The notes: generated from the sequence alone by a model not told the origin. A DNA stretch of 64,000 nucleotides from Candidatus Omnitrophota bacterium (GCA_018812925.1 JAHJCU010000005.1:124001-188000), one strand, 5' to 3'. Positions 33,709 to 42,642 are shown, counted from the first letter of the stretch. Made by a program: numbers and translations.

Positions 33709-34024
33709 TTTGTTTTTTTAAGTCATCAACTATCCGATTGATAAAAATAAGGAAGGTGGCACCACGATAAATATGTCTGGATAAATTACTCAAGCTATAT
33801 TCAGGTGTAAGGTCGTGAATATCACTACTTGAAATACAACCATGTTCATTCCTTGCAAAACAGTGAGGATCATATACAAATACATCCTTCTCATATACTT
33901 GACACGGCAAATTCCTTATTCCGTTACAAAAACCAATCGTACCCGAATCGACATCAAAACCTTGGTGTTTAAGTTTCTCAGTTAAGCTACTTGAACAATC
34001 TAGTAATAAAATACTTGGTATCAT
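33614..34024 (-). CDS. Unknown protein, N-terminal part of a frameshifted gene
   Basis: 136 codons starting MIPSILLLDCSSSLTEKLKH, a beta-alpha start like a Rossmann or receiver-type fold (SILLLDC, then GFDVDSGTIGF, and VFVYDPH). It ends prematurely just after KDYKPLAGN, while the adjacent frame continues sensibly with NNHYLSPLVVKDSLKI. A single-base indel near 33605-33625, real or an assembly error, explains this. Upstream is a 220-nt AT-rich repeat region with no obvious promoter. Confidence 0.6.
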   Translation of the reverse strand: MIPSILLLDCSSSLTEKLKHQGFDVDSGTIGFCNGIRNLPCQVYEKDVFVYDPHCFARNEHGCISSSDIHDLTPEYSLSNLSRHIYRGATFLIFINRIVDDLKKQNEAYNWIPSIPGILFTKDYKPLAGNSISLPQ

Positions 34025-34089
34025 AATTATCTTTAACTTTTACAATAACACACTTTTGTTTCACCATTATATTCCCCCACCAGAAAATT

Positions 34090-34243
34090 GGCAATCAATT
34101 AACAACTGGCAATTGGTAATTAGTAAATGGTAATTGGTAATCTTGAAAATTACGGGTTACGGTTTACGAATTACCAGTTACGAGACTCAACTTTATGACT
34201 GTTACCATTTTCCAAAAGGTTTTAAGTCTTTAGTCTATAGTCT
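34090..34243. repeat. AT-rich repeat region (TGGTAAT and TCTATAGTCTA words)
   Basis: Copies of GGCAATTGGTAATTAG, TAAATGGTAATTGGTAAT, and then GTTACGGTTTACGAATTACC and TTACGAG stand close together and are partly self-complementary (GGTAAT/ATTACC). At 34218-34243, AGTCTTTAGTCTATAGTCTA resembles the start of the btuF-like gene (46114-46143). No coding capacity is seen. Confidence 0.55.
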
Positions 34244-34246
34244 AAA

Positions 34247-35707
34247 TTAAATACTATTTGTTACTTCTTCCCCTCGTTTCCCCTTCTCGTATTCTCTGAT
34301 GTTTTCTATCGTGGTATCGGCGATGTTCTGAAGGGCTTCTTTGGTAAGAAATCCTTGATGGCTTGTGACTATCACATTATTGAAAGTTGTCAGGCGGGCA
34401 AGAATGTCGTCAACTAGTATACGGTTGGAAAAATCCTCAAAGAAGTAATCCTGCTCATCCTCATAAACATCTAATCCTGCATAACCTATTTTTCCGTTTT
34501 TTAATCCGTCCAAGAGCGCTTTGGTATCTATTAATGCGCCTCTTCCCGTATTAATCAGCATGACCCCCTTTTTCATTTTTTTGATTGTTTTTTTGTCGAT
34601 TATATGGCGGGTTTCTGGAGTAAGCGGTATATGAAGACTGATGATGTCGGATTCAGCCAAAAGTTTGTCCAATGGGACAAAACACACGCCTGTTTGTTTT
34701 TCAAGTTCTTTATCTCGGTGTCTTGCATAAGCAAGTAATTTGCATCCAAACCCGGCGAGAATATTTATGAGGCACTTTCCTATTTTGCCGGGACCTATAA
34801 TTCCTGCGGTTTTGCCGTGAATATCAAAACCAACCAGCCCGGCAAGTGAAAAATTACCTTCACGGATACGGTTATTGGCGCGGTGAACCTTGCGGTTAAG
34901 TGTCATCATTAACGCTACTGCGTGTTCAGCTACAGCATATGGCGAATATGCGGGGACTCTTGCTACAGTTATTCCGAACTGTTTACATGCCTCTATATCA
35001 ACGTTATTGTATCCGGCAGAGCGCAGCGCTATCATCTCCACTCCCATATCTTTAAGTTCCTCAATTACACCCTTATTCACAATATCATTTACAAACACGC
35101 AAACTATCTTACAGCCGGCTGCCAGGGAAACGGTTTTTAGTGAAAGGCGGGATTCGAAAAACTGGATGGAATAATTGTATCGGTTCTGTTTTTTGAAGAT
35201 TTCTTCCATGTAAGATTTTGAATCAAAAAAAGCTATTTTTAAACGCTTGTCAATATTACTAGAAAGTAATTTTGCCACTACAGATGTTTCCCTATGTAAA
35301 TGTTTACTTAGATGCGCCAGCAGGCCTTTGGCAAGATTGTTATTTTGGTTGAGTAGTTTTTGAAAAGTAGCATGGTCAATCGTCCATACTTTGGTTTTAG
35401 TGCGAGTATGAAGTGTTGCTGAGCGCACTGTTTTCCCAAATAAGCTCATTTCCCCGGCTATATCGCCCTTTTGCAAAACAGCAACTTGAATTTTAATTTC
35501 CTGTTCGCCTTCTTTCAAAACTTCTACCTTGCCGGATTCTATAACCAACATACTATCGCCTTTTTCTCCTTCGCGGTAGATGTTTTTACCTTTATTGAAG
35601 ACTATTGGTTTCATCCTATCCACGAGCAAGCGCAGTGTTTCATTGTCCACAGCGGAGAAACAGTCCGCTTTCTTAAGTAGTTTCAATAAGTTTGCCTTAT
35701 ATTCCAT
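34247..35707 (-). CDS. Cyclic-nucleotide-binding domain fused to D-lactate dehydrogenase
   Basis: A 486-residue fusion from the ATG at 35707 (preceded by GGAGAAAG; a longer frame begins at 35797). Residues ~10-125 are a cNMP-binding beta-barrel: VFNKGKNIYREGEKGDSMLV, then GDIAGEMSLFGKTVRSATLH, the phosphate-binding cassette, with arginine. Residues ~155-485 are a D-2-hydroxyacid dehydrogenase of the LdhA type: substrate Arg in ALRSAGYNNVD, NAD loop GIIGPGKIGK, RHIIDKKTIKKMKKG, the Glu in DVYEDEQDYF, and catalytic His in VTSHQGFLT. All catalytic residues are present. The fusion implies lactate formation gated by cAMP, c-di-AMP or another ligand. I know of no characterised enzyme with this architecture. 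Confidence 0.92.
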   Translation of the reverse strand: MEYKANLLKLLKKADCFSAVDNETLRLLVDRMKPIVFNKGKNIYREGEKGDSMLVIESGKVEVLKEGEQEIKIQVAVLQKGDIAGEMSLFGKTVRSATLHTRTKTKVWTIDHATFQKLLNQNNNLAKGLLAHLSKHLHRETSVVAKLLSSNIDKRLKIAFFDSKSYMEEIFKKQNRYNYSIQFFESRLSLKTVSLAAGCKIVCVFVNDIVNKGVIEELKDMGVEMIALRSAGYNNVDIEACKQFGITVARVPAYSPYAVAEHAVALMMTLNRKVHRANNRIREGNFSLAGLVGFDIHGKTAGIIGPGKIGKCLINILAGFGCKLLAYARHRDKELEKQTGVCFVPLDKLLAESDIISLHIPLTPETRHIIDKKTIKKMKKGVMLINTGRGALIDTKALLDGLKNGKIGYAGLDVYEDEQDYFFEDFSNRILVDDILARLTTFNNVIVTSHQGFLTKEALQNIADTTIENIREYEKGKRGEEVTNSI

Positions 35708-35814
35708 TTTCTTTCTCCATTTTTTAATTTTGATTTTGTTGGTGTTGCAAGAACAAAGAATTTTACTCTCATGTAGCGGATAGGTCAAAACAATCACTGT
35801 GAGTTTGGGCTAAG

Positions 35815-35895
35815 AATTTAAGATAGTTGTAAGTTTTAGGTTTTAAGTTCTAAGTTACTACTTAAAACTTATCACTTACGACTTATAACTTGTTT
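35815..35895. repeat. AAGTT/AACTT semi-palindromic element
   Basis: TAAGTTTTAGGTTTTAAGTT on the left and CTTAAAACTTATCACTTACG on the right, with ACTTATAACTTG at the end, form an imperfect hairpin. A short relative (ACTTACAACTTATAACTT) lies at 7231-7249. Confidence 0.5.
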
Positions 35896-35904
35896 CCCCT
35901 TTCT

Positions 35905-35934
35905 TGCTTCTGCGATATTTGTGATGTTATACTT
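35905..35934 (+). promoter_or_regulatory. Promoter candidate for pheS
   Basis: TTGCTT (35905-35910), 18-nt spacer, extended -10 TGTTATACT (35926-35934). It gives a leader of about 65 nt. No T-box or leader peptide is recognisable. Confidence 0.5.
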
Positions 35935-36005
35935 AGACAAAATAGTTTATAGTTTAGGGTTGAGAGTTTATAGCTAGCCAACAAAATCAACAAGATAAAT
36001 GAAAT

Positions 36006-37016
36006 ATGTTAAACGAACTTGAAAAAATCAAGAAAGAATTTTTAGATTCGATTGAAACTATCAAAGACAGCAAGACATTAGAAGAGTTAAGAGTTAAATT
36101 TTTAGGAAGAAAAAGCGGTTTAACCTCTGTCCTTCGTTCTTTGGGGACACTTATTCAGGAAGAACGTGTTTTAGTTGGTCAGAAAGCAAATGTTTTACGC
36201 AAAGACATTGAGGCTCGATTAGAGGAAATAAAGCATAATCTTGGTCAGAAGACGGGGAAAGAAGTTTCTATTGACCATACTCTTCCGGGTCTTCCTTTAT
36301 CACTTGGCAAAGAACATCCCATAACAAAAACGATTCGAGAAATAGTGGATATTTTTTCTCCTTTGGGATTTCAAGTGGCTACAGGGCCCGAAATAGAAAC
36401 TGATTATTATAATTTTGAAGCTTTAAATTTCCCACCTGAGCATCCTGCAAGAGACGAACAGGATTCTTTTCAGCTTTTGGGCGGCAAATATTTGCTTCGT
36501 ACCCAGACTTCTCCGGTGCAGATAAGAGTAATGGAAAAAACTAAACCACCTGTAAGGATAATTTCGCCTGGCGTATGTTATAGAAGAGATAATCCAGACG
36601 CTTCACATTCTCCGATGTTTCATCAGGTAGAAGGTTTAGCCGTTGATACGGATATACATTTTACCGACTTGAAAGGTGTTTTGTCGGAATTTATACATCA
36701 AATGTTTGGCAAGGAAATAAAGATGCGTTTTGTTCCGTCATTTTTTCCGTTTACTGAGCCGTCGGCTGAAGTTGCTATTTCCTGTATTATATGCGGCGGA
36801 AAAGGATGTTCGACTTGCGGAAGGACAGGATGGCTTGAGGTTCTCGGAGCAGGTATGGTTCATCCGAATGTTTTTAAGAAAGTACATTATGATCCTAAAA
36901 AATATACAGGATTTGCCTTTGGTATGGGAGTAGAAAGAATAGCAATGCTGAAATATGGTGTTGGCGATATACGTCTTTTTTATCAAAATAATTTACAGTT
37001 TTTACGTCAATTTTAA
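36006..37016 (+). CDS. pheS: Phenylalanyl-tRNA synthetase alpha subunit
   Basis: Catalytic subunit of the (alpha-beta)2 class IIc synthetase. The 336-residue length is typical. An N-terminal coiled coil (~1-85) leads into the core: FQVATGPEIETDYYNFEALN near residue 119, motif 2 VRIISPGVCYRRDNPDASHS near 184, and motif 3 FAFGMGVERIAMLKYGVGDI near 303. CIICGGKGCSTCGRTG near residue 261 carries four cysteines. Unusually pheT does not follow; the next gene is a secreted protein, so the beta subunit must be elsewhere. Confidence 0.96.
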   Translation: MLNELEKIKKEFLDSIETIKDSKTLEELRVKFLGRKSGLTSVLRSLGTLIQEERVLVGQKANVLRKDIEARLEEIKHNLGQKTGKEVSIDHTLPGLPLSLGKEHPITKTIREIVDIFSPLGFQVATGPEIETDYYNFEALNFPPEHPARDEQDSFQLLGGKYLLRTQTSPVQIRVMEKTKPPVRIISPGVCYRRDNPDASHSPMFHQVEGLAVDTDIHFTDLKGVLSEFIHQMFGKEIKMRFVPSFFPFTEPSAEVAISCIICGGKGCSTCGRTGWLEVLGAGMVHPNVFKKVHYDPKKYTGFAFGMGVERIAMLKYGVGDIRLFYQNNLQFLRQF

Positions 37017-37129
37017 TCGGCCCCATTTAGAGAATTGGAAACTATATTTACTTGCCATTAACTTCATAATCTTGTTGGAAACTAGATTTTCTGTTGAGAT
37101 TGTATTCCTAATGGGGTTGACAAACATGG

Positions 37130-37135
37130 TATAAT
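37130..37135 (+). promoter_or_regulatory. -10 box candidate of the secreted three-gene operon
   Basis: TATAAT 27 nt before the ATG at 37162. No acceptable -35 is seen at 16-18 nt; a TTGACA at 37117 is far too close. GAAGAG lies between it and the start. Confidence 0.35.
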
Positions 37136-37161
37136 CTCCCGGAAAGAAGAGTGAAATCGGA

Positions 37162-39903
37162 ATGCTAAGAAAGTTGAAAGCTTTAATTTTAGTTTTAAGT
37201 TTATTCGGACTGATTTGTATTCCTAACATAAATTCTGCCAAGGTTTCTTCCACTCCAGCCAAACTCGCAAGTTTAGATTCGGATAAAGACGGTTATAGCG
37301 ATTCATGCGAAGTTTTACACAAATCAGACCCACAAGATAAAAAAAGCATACCCAAGCAAAATATCACAATCAATGTGCCTTCAGATGTAGAAACAATCCA
37401 AGAAGCAATAAATGTATCTATCGACGGTGATATTATTATGGTATTCCAAGGCAAATACCAAGGCAATATCAATTTCAACGGCAAAACAATCACTCTGCTT
37501 TCCACCCTGCACCAGTCCGCTACCGAACCAATGGCGGACGGTTCAGGGCAAGCAGACTCAAATGCTACGAATTTAACTACTAATACTATTATTGAAGATA
37601 TTCAAGGCGCAAACGTTATTACATTCAACAAGACAGAAGATACTAATCCAGTGCTTAAAAAGCTTACAATAACCCCCACCATAGAATCCGAAACTACTGA
37701 ACCCCCACCTCCAACTATACCTATGCAATTTGAAAATTCCACTACTCCAACTGTCATTTCGGAAATAAATACCACCGCAGATGAAGAGCTCATTATCTCT
37801 TCCCCTTCCACCGCCCCCGATGAACAGCTTATTGATTCAGAGATAGCGACATCAGATACAGAACCCTCACTGGAAGTAATAGACCCTGGTTCTCCAGTGG
37901 GAGATACAGTAATTATAAGTGTAACCGCAGTTGACCTTGAAAACTTCTATTATGTGTATCTATATTGTGACGGTAGCCAGATTGGCTTGGATATAACAGA
38001 ACCATTAGAATATAGCTGGAACACAATTCGTTTCACTAACGGCACCCACACTCTAAAGGCAAAAGCTTATCATAAAGTTCTCGGAGAATATATAGAATCC
38101 GTACCTATTAATGTTACAGTATATAACGAAACTCCCGATGTCCCTTCTGTAACAATAACTTACCCCACCGAATCTCATACTGTTTCGGGTTCCATCCGCA
38201 TCCAGGCAACTCACAGTCATCCTGATGAGATGACCAGATTAGCCACTTATTTCTATGTAAACGATGAATATCTTGGCCCCAGCTTCAGTTCACCTGCCGG
38301 CAGGACTTGGGCAACCGAATACTTCTCTGATGGCGCATATATCGTAAAAGTTATTTCCTACTTTTGTGACTCAGGATTAAAATTCAAAATTAAATGCGAA
38401 AATTCGGTTGCTGTCACTGTAGATAATACTGCCACACTAAATCCTGAAGTAAATATAGATAATTTAACAGATGGACAAGAAGTTAGCGGCACAGTTACAA
38501 TTCAAGCCTCAGTAAGCGACCCTGCCAATATGCGAGCCGTCATCTGCTATGTTAACGGCGGATGGATAGGATATGACTCTTCATCTCCTTATCAATTTAC
38601 CTGGAATACCCAAGATTTAGAAAATGGAACCTATACAATAAAAGTTATGAATTATCACAGTAAATCTCACCTATATTATGAAAAAGAAATAACTGTAAAT
38701 GTGGATAATTCTAATCTTGATAGTGATAACGATGGTATGCCCGATTGGTGGGAGATTTTATATGGCCTTGACCCATACAATCCCGATGATGCAGATGGCG
38801 ACCCGGACGAAGACGAAGTTACCAACTTATTGGAATATATATATAACACTGACCCAACCAATCCCGATACGGATGGTGATGGGCTCTCAGATGAATATGA
38901 AATCTACGCCTATGGCACCGACCCCAATAATCCCGATTCTGATGGGGATAGTGTGAGTGATGGAGACGAAGTAAATCAGGGAAGCGACCCTGCAGACCCT
39001 TCAGACGAAGGTCAACCGCCCGCTGTGGAAGATCTTTTATCCTTATTGGAAGCAGCTTATAATGTAGGAGATTTAGAAGGGATAGCTTTAAATGCAGACA
39101 AATTAATGAAACAGGGCTCAGCGGCTACTTCGCTGTTGACAGCAGTTCTTCAAGATGAAGAAAAAGACCTTGACTTCCGCGGAATAATTGCAGAGATAAT
39201 CGCAGAGGCAAAAGACCCAGATTCCGCAGATGCCTTAATTGAAATCTTGGAAGATGTAAATCAAGACACATATATCAGGGCAGAGGCGGCATACGTATTA
39301 GGAACAACAGGAAGCGATACTGCTCTGGCTCCTTTACTTAATGCTCTGAATAATCCCGATGTAGATATAAAATCTTCTGCCGCTTTAGGATTGGGGTTTC
39401 TGGGCAGGCAAGAAGCAATCACTCCGCTCATTATCCTTTTAGAAAATACGGAAGAAGAAGCAATAGTTCGTGTCCGCTGCGGTGAGGCATTATCTAATCT
39501 TAAAACCCTATTAGCCCTAGATATATTTATAAATACACTGCAGAATGATGAGGATGAAACAATTAGAGGACGTTCTGCTTTATGGCTTGGTTCTCTTGAG
39601 CATTCCGACGCAGTTCCGGCTCTAATAGAAGCTGTAAATGAAGATAGTAGTCTTTACGTAGCCGACAACGCTGCCATCGCTTTAGGAATGATAAAAGACC
39701 TTTCCGCCGTAGATACTCTGATAAATGCTTTAGACAGGGGAGGACTCCTTAGAATAAATTCTGCAGAGGCATTGGCGCAAATAGGCGATTTGAGTGCTGC
39801 CCAACCAATAGCCGATGCAATAGAAGACGAACAAGACCCATGGGGAAAACAAAAATTAATGGAAGCATATGAACAATTAACAGGAGTAGAGTATCAGCCA
39901 TGA
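37162..39903 (+). CDS. Large secreted protein with TSP3-like, Ig-like and HEAT repeats
   Basis: 913 residues. A signal peptide (residues 1-27) is followed by a calcium-binding type repeat (DSDKDGYSDSCEVLHKSDPQ), then a short pectin-lyase-like start (VPSDVETIQEAINVSIDGDI). Three Ig-like/bacterial Big modules (~230-510) share the pattern "YVNxxxLG" and "WNTxxxxNGTYTIKV". An acidic block of TSP3 repeats (~515-605: DSDNDGMPDWWE, DTDGDGLSDEYE, DSDGDSVSDGDE) precedes a C-terminal ~280-residue array of PBS-lyase-type HEAT repeats (ADALIEILEDVNQDTYIRAE and on). This is an extracellular structural or scaffold protein. The stop overlaps the next start as ATGA, so the operon is tightly coupled. Confidence 0.85.
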   Translation: MLRKLKALILVLSLFGLICIPNINSAKVSSTPAKLASLDSDKDGYSDSCEVLHKSDPQDKKSIPKQNITINVPSDVETIQEAINVSIDGDIIMVFQGKYQGNINFNGKTITLLSTLHQSATEPMADGSGQADSNATNLTTNTIIEDIQGANVITFNKTEDTNPVLKKLTITPTIESETTEPPPPTIPMQFENSTTPTVISEINTTADEELIISSPSTAPDEQLIDSEIATSDTEPSLEVIDPGSPVGDTVIISVTAVDLENFYYVYLYCDGSQIGLDITEPLEYSWNTIRFTNGTHTLKAKAYHKVLGEYIESVPINVTVYNETPDVPSVTITYPTESHTVSGSIRIQATHSHPDEMTRLATYFYVNDEYLGPSFSSPAGRTWATEYFSDGAYIVKVISYFCDSGLKFKIKCENSVAVTVDNTATLNPEVNIDNLTDGQEVSGTVTIQASVSDPANMRAVICYVNGGWIGYDSSSPYQFTWNTQDLENGTYTIKVMNYHSKSHLYYEKEITVNVDNSNLDSDNDGMPDWWEILYGLDPYNPDDADGDPDEDEVTNLLEYIYNTDPTNPDTDGDGLSDEYEIYAYGTDPNNPDSDGDSVSDGDEVNQGSDPADPSDEGQPPAVEDLLSLLEAAYNVGDLEGIALNADKLMKQGSAATSLLTAVLQDEEKDLDFRGIIAEIIAEAKDPDSADALIEILEDVNQDTYIRAEAAYVLGTTGSDTALAPLLNALNNPDVDIKSSAALGLGFLGRQEAITPLIILLENTEEEAIVRVRCGEALSNLKTLLALDIFINTLQNDEDETIRGRSALWLGSLEHSDAVPALIEAVNEDSSLYVADNAAIALGMIKDLSAVDTLINALDRGGLLRINSAEALAQIGDLSAAQPIADAIEDEQDPWGKQKLMEAYEQLTGVEYQP

Positions 39904-40754
39904 GAAAAATACACAACCTGATAATAATTATATTCATAGCAATATTTATATCAGGTATTGTCTATTATCAAGAAGTTTTTTCATTAGAACAAATGCCTTC
40001 CGATGAATTAATAGAACAACTTAAAGATAAATCTAATTCTAAGCGGTCGGATATAATATCCACTTTAGCTTTTAAGGGAAATGAGAACACAATTCCAGCG
40101 TTAATAGAAATAATACAAGATAAAGATGAAAAAGAAGACATTATACTTAATACAATTTTAGCCCTTGGTTTGTTAAGAGCTAAAGAAGCTGTCCCTGATT
40201 TAATTAACCTTCTGGACAGTGATGACCCTGAAATAAGAGGACAAGCTATATTGATTTTAGGAAGCTTTAGGGATAAGAAAGCTTTGCCTGCCTTAGAGAA
40301 AATTAATGAAACCGAGAAAGACGACAAAGTCAAAGAAAAACTTTTGACAACCATTAACAAAATAAAAATGGGAGAAAAAGAAATTAAGATTAATTCTGAT
40401 GTAAAAAAGAAAGTTGATGAGATAATTCAAAGATTGTCAGCTTCTATGATAGATCCTTCTCAGGCTGACCTTCAATTATACAACGAGGTTCAGAAATTAT
40501 CATCAGAAAAGGGCGCAGAAATAACGCCTTACTTGATCAAGAAGACTGATGAAATCTGTGAAGTCATTGAAGATTATGAAGGTGCAGGATGGATGGTGAT
40601 ACCTATAATGAGTATTATAGATACGGTTGGCAAACCAGCTCTCCCTGCACTTCGATCTGCACTCCAAGATAAAACATTAGATAAGAAAACCCACTTGTTC
40701 ATAATGGAAGCTGTAGAACATTTCACAAGCGGAGAAAAACAATCAGAGAGATAA
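39900..40754 (+). CDS. Secreted HEAT-repeat protein
   Basis: 284 residues: a signal peptide or membrane anchor (residues 5-30, LIIIIFIAIFISGIVYY) and then HEAT/PBS-lyase repeats (ENTIPALIEIIQDKDEKEDI, AVPDLINLLDSDDPEIRGQA, ALPALEKINETEKDDKVKEK). A helical C-terminal region without clear repeats follows. It starts within the stop codon of the upstream gene (ATGA) and ends 2 nt before the downstream gene, so all three are one operon. It could scaffold the other two products at the cell surface or periplasm; no enzymatic motif is visible. Confidence 0.82.
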   Translation: MRKIHNLIIIIFIAIFISGIVYYQEVFSLEQMPSDELIEQLKDKSNSKRSDIISTLAFKGNENTIPALIEIIQDKDEKEDIILNTILALGLLRAKEAVPDLINLLDSDDPEIRGQAILILGSFRDKKALPALEKINETEKDDKVKEKLLTTINKIKMGEKEIKINSDVKKKVDEIIQRLSASMIDPSQADLQLYNEVQKLSSEKGAEITPYLIKKTDEICEVIEDYEGAGWMVIPIMSIIDTVGKPALPALRSALQDKTLDKKTHLFIMEAVEHFTSGEKQSER

Positions 40755-40756
40755 CG

Positions 40757-42355
40757 ATGAAATTTAATAAGAATTTTTGCCTCTTAATAGGGCTTTATCT
40801 TTTATCCTTCTCTCTTTATGCAGTTTATGGTCAGTCTGTAGTATTTGAGAAGGGAGATGCTATATATTATCAAGGTGCAAATATTGTGACTGCAAATGAA
40901 GGACATGCAGGTGTTTTTTATGGTTGGCCCTTTGCATTTGGGGGTGATCCTAGCAATAGAATTATTCCACTTACTCCAATAGAAGAAGCAAATCCGCAAA
41001 ATCTCTCTCAATATGCTACCGTAGAAGCACTTGGCGGAAGCTATCCTTTTGTAGGTAAGAGTAATATAGCAAGTTTTCTATCTCGTGGAGCTACATTCTG
41101 GGGAGTTCATACTGCGGATTTAACTTATCTTCAACGAAATCAAATAGTGAATACAGCTAAGAACCAATTAGGTTGTAAATATCACTTCTTTTGGGGTTAT
41201 AAAAGTCCAGGTGTTTCTTTTAGGTGTGATGGATTAGTAGAATATTGTTATGAGCAGGCAGGTGTAGATTTAGTGCCCGGAGACACTTGGAATCCTAAAA
41301 CTGCTTTACTACCATGGAGACATTTACTTACTCCAAAAAATCAGATGAATTCTCCTCTTTTATCCGGACGCAGTTTTGCTGAATTAGAGACATTAGAATT
41401 AGATAGCATACTTCAGAATAATGAGCAGGTAGAGCCTGATAGCAACGGTGTATATTATGTTTGCGATAGACCAGGTCGTCAGGATGTAGTGACTATAAAA
41501 GTAAATGCAGATGGTGGTGGTGATGGTTCCGGAGTTAGGATGGCTGATTTCTGGGTTGGTAAACCTGATGACACACCGGATATATTTGAAGGAAATGATG
41601 GCGGTAAAAGAATAGAAATAGATGATCATAAAGAAGCAGTCGGTGGTATTTATAAAGCAGACTGGATTATTGACGATTTTGGACTTGGCGAATACACCCT
41701 CTACATCTTAGCCTATGACCAAGCAGGGAATATGGGGGATGTTATGGTGCAGGTGGAAATTATAGAAATAGCACCAATATCTGCATCAGTGTCAGGAAAA
41801 CAAATAAAGGGTGAGGGCGGACAGTCGCCTTTTTGGTTTTCCTCGTTTAATCAGGCCTGGGATTGGGTTGTTGAAAGATATGGAATGGTGGATTGGCATG
41901 ACACGGGTGGAACAATAATAAATTGCGCGGGAGGGATGATGCATAGAGATGCTCCTCCAGAAAACCCAGAATGGCCAGAGTGGAGAGCGACACTTGGAGC
42001 AGGAAGAGCATATCTAACTTTTAATTTAGCAGCATATATGACCGAAGAACAATTTGTTGCACTTATTGAATCGGCACAAATAACCATCCAATGTTATAAT
42101 GATGCCCCAATCGCAGTATTGGGCGGAAGATATATTGTAACTCCACCAGGCATTACAGTTGGTGCAGAAGAAGGCACAATAAGTATAAATATACCCAAGT
42201 CATCTTTACAATACCCAACAACAACAATTTTAATATCGGCAGATGAGAGTGTAGTGACAGGATTAATACCTCCGAATGGAGGTGGGGGGGTATGGTCAAG
42301 TGCAAATGGTTCCTGGCTTGAGTTAGCATCAGCAAAAATGGAGTTTTTTTACTAA
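40757..42355 (+). CDS. Secreted NlpC/P60-like (permuted) papain-fold protein
   Basis: 532 residues with a signal peptide (1-26, ending YAVYG). The first ~200 residues fit the permuted NlpC/P60-LRAT fold, in which His precedes Cys: KGDAIYYQGANIVTANEGHA (His in GHAGVFYG near 51) and, near 157, FRCDGLVEYCYEQAGVDLVP with the catalytic Cys. Such proteins are amidases or peptidases of cell wall or acyl groups. Residues ~225-335 look like an Ig-type domain; the last ~190 residues are unrecognised and end in a run encoded by a G7 tract (PNGGGGVW). It is the last gene of the secreted operon, directly upstream of the riboswitch leader. Confidence 0.78.
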   Translation: MKFNKNFCLLIGLYLLSFSLYAVYGQSVVFEKGDAIYYQGANIVTANEGHAGVFYGWPFAFGGDPSNRIIPLTPIEEANPQNLSQYATVEALGGSYPFVGKSNIASFLSRGATFWGVHTADLTYLQRNQIVNTAKNQLGCKYHFFWGYKSPGVSFRCDGLVEYCYEQAGVDLVPGDTWNPKTALLPWRHLLTPKNQMNSPLLSGRSFAELETLELDSILQNNEQVEPDSNGVYYVCDRPGRQDVVTIKVNADGGGDGSGVRMADFWVGKPDDTPDIFEGNDGGKRIEIDDHKEAVGGIYKADWIIDDFGLGEYTLYILAYDQAGNMGDVMVQVEIIEIAPISASVSGKQIKGEGGQSPFWFSSFNQAWDWVVERYGMVDWHDTGGTIINCAGGMMHRDAPPENPEWPEWRATLGAGRAYLTFNLAAYMTEEQFVALIESAQITIQCYNDAPIAVLGGRYIVTPPGITVGAEEGTISINIPKSSLQYPTTTILISADESVVTGLIPPNGGGGVWSSANGSWLELASAKMEFFY

Positions 42356-42388
42356 AAAGCGGTTATAGATAAAAGCTCTAAAGGTAAA

Positions 42389-42417
42389 TTTACCAATTAA
42401 AATTTTCCTGTTATAAT
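42389..42417 (+). promoter_or_regulatory. Promoter of the cobalamin riboswitch operon
   Basis: TTTACC (42389-42394), 17-nt spacer, extended -10 TGTTATAAT (42409-42417). The -35 is half of the perfect palindrome GGTAAATTTACC (42383-42394). Transcription should start near 42424, just before the riboswitch. Confidence 0.65.
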
Positions 42418-42439
42418 TTGCACACAATTAAATATAGTA

Positions 42440-42602
42440 TTTTCTTTCGGAGTGAGGAACACCGTGAAAATCGGTGACAGTCCCGCTACTGTAAGAGGAG
42501 GACGAAAGCTCTTAAGTAAGCCACTCTCCGATGTTATGTCGGAGGGGAAGGTCAGAGCAAGTAGGTTTAATTCCTTAAGTCAGGATATTCGCCAGAAGAA
42601 AA
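42440..42602 (+). promoter_or_regulatory. Cobalamin riboswitch aptamer
   Basis: The B12-box core is clear by eye: GTGAGGAACACCGTGAAAAT, GGTGACAGTCCCGCTACTGT, AAGCCACTC, and the 3' conserved AAGTCAGGATATTCGCC (42576-42592). P1 can form between TTTTCTTTCGG (42440-42450) and CCAGAAGAAAA (42592-42602). The motif is the established sensor of adenosyl- or methylcobalamin. Downstream genes include corrinoid transport and a B12-type methyltransferase set, but the first gene is a pilin. An open frame inside it is incidental. Confidence 0.93.
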
Positions 42603-42642
42603 AATCGCAGACTTTCTTCGTGGAAAGAAGGTGTGATTTTTA
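42595..42642 (+). terminator. Riboswitch terminator/antiterminator
   Basis: AAAAATCGCA (42600-42609) pairs with TGTGATTTTT (42632-42641) around an inner CTTTC/GAAAG, forming a terminator-like stem with a U-rich end. A competing hairpin pairs GAAGAAA (42595-42601) with TTTCTTC (42613-42619). The P1 helix of the aptamer uses the same GAAGAAAA, so ligand binding would remove the antiterminator and allow termination. Confidence 0.65.

Noticed and set aside
34386-34396. GGCGGGCAAG in the lactate dehydrogenase fusion gene as another palindrome copy
   Set aside because: There is no partner arm, and the encoded residues (DDILARL) fit the LdhA family, so it is normal coding sequence.
37117-37135. TTGACA followed by TATAAT before the secreted operon
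   Set aside because: The spacer is only 7 nt, so the two hexamers cannot form one promoter; only the -10 was kept as a candidate.
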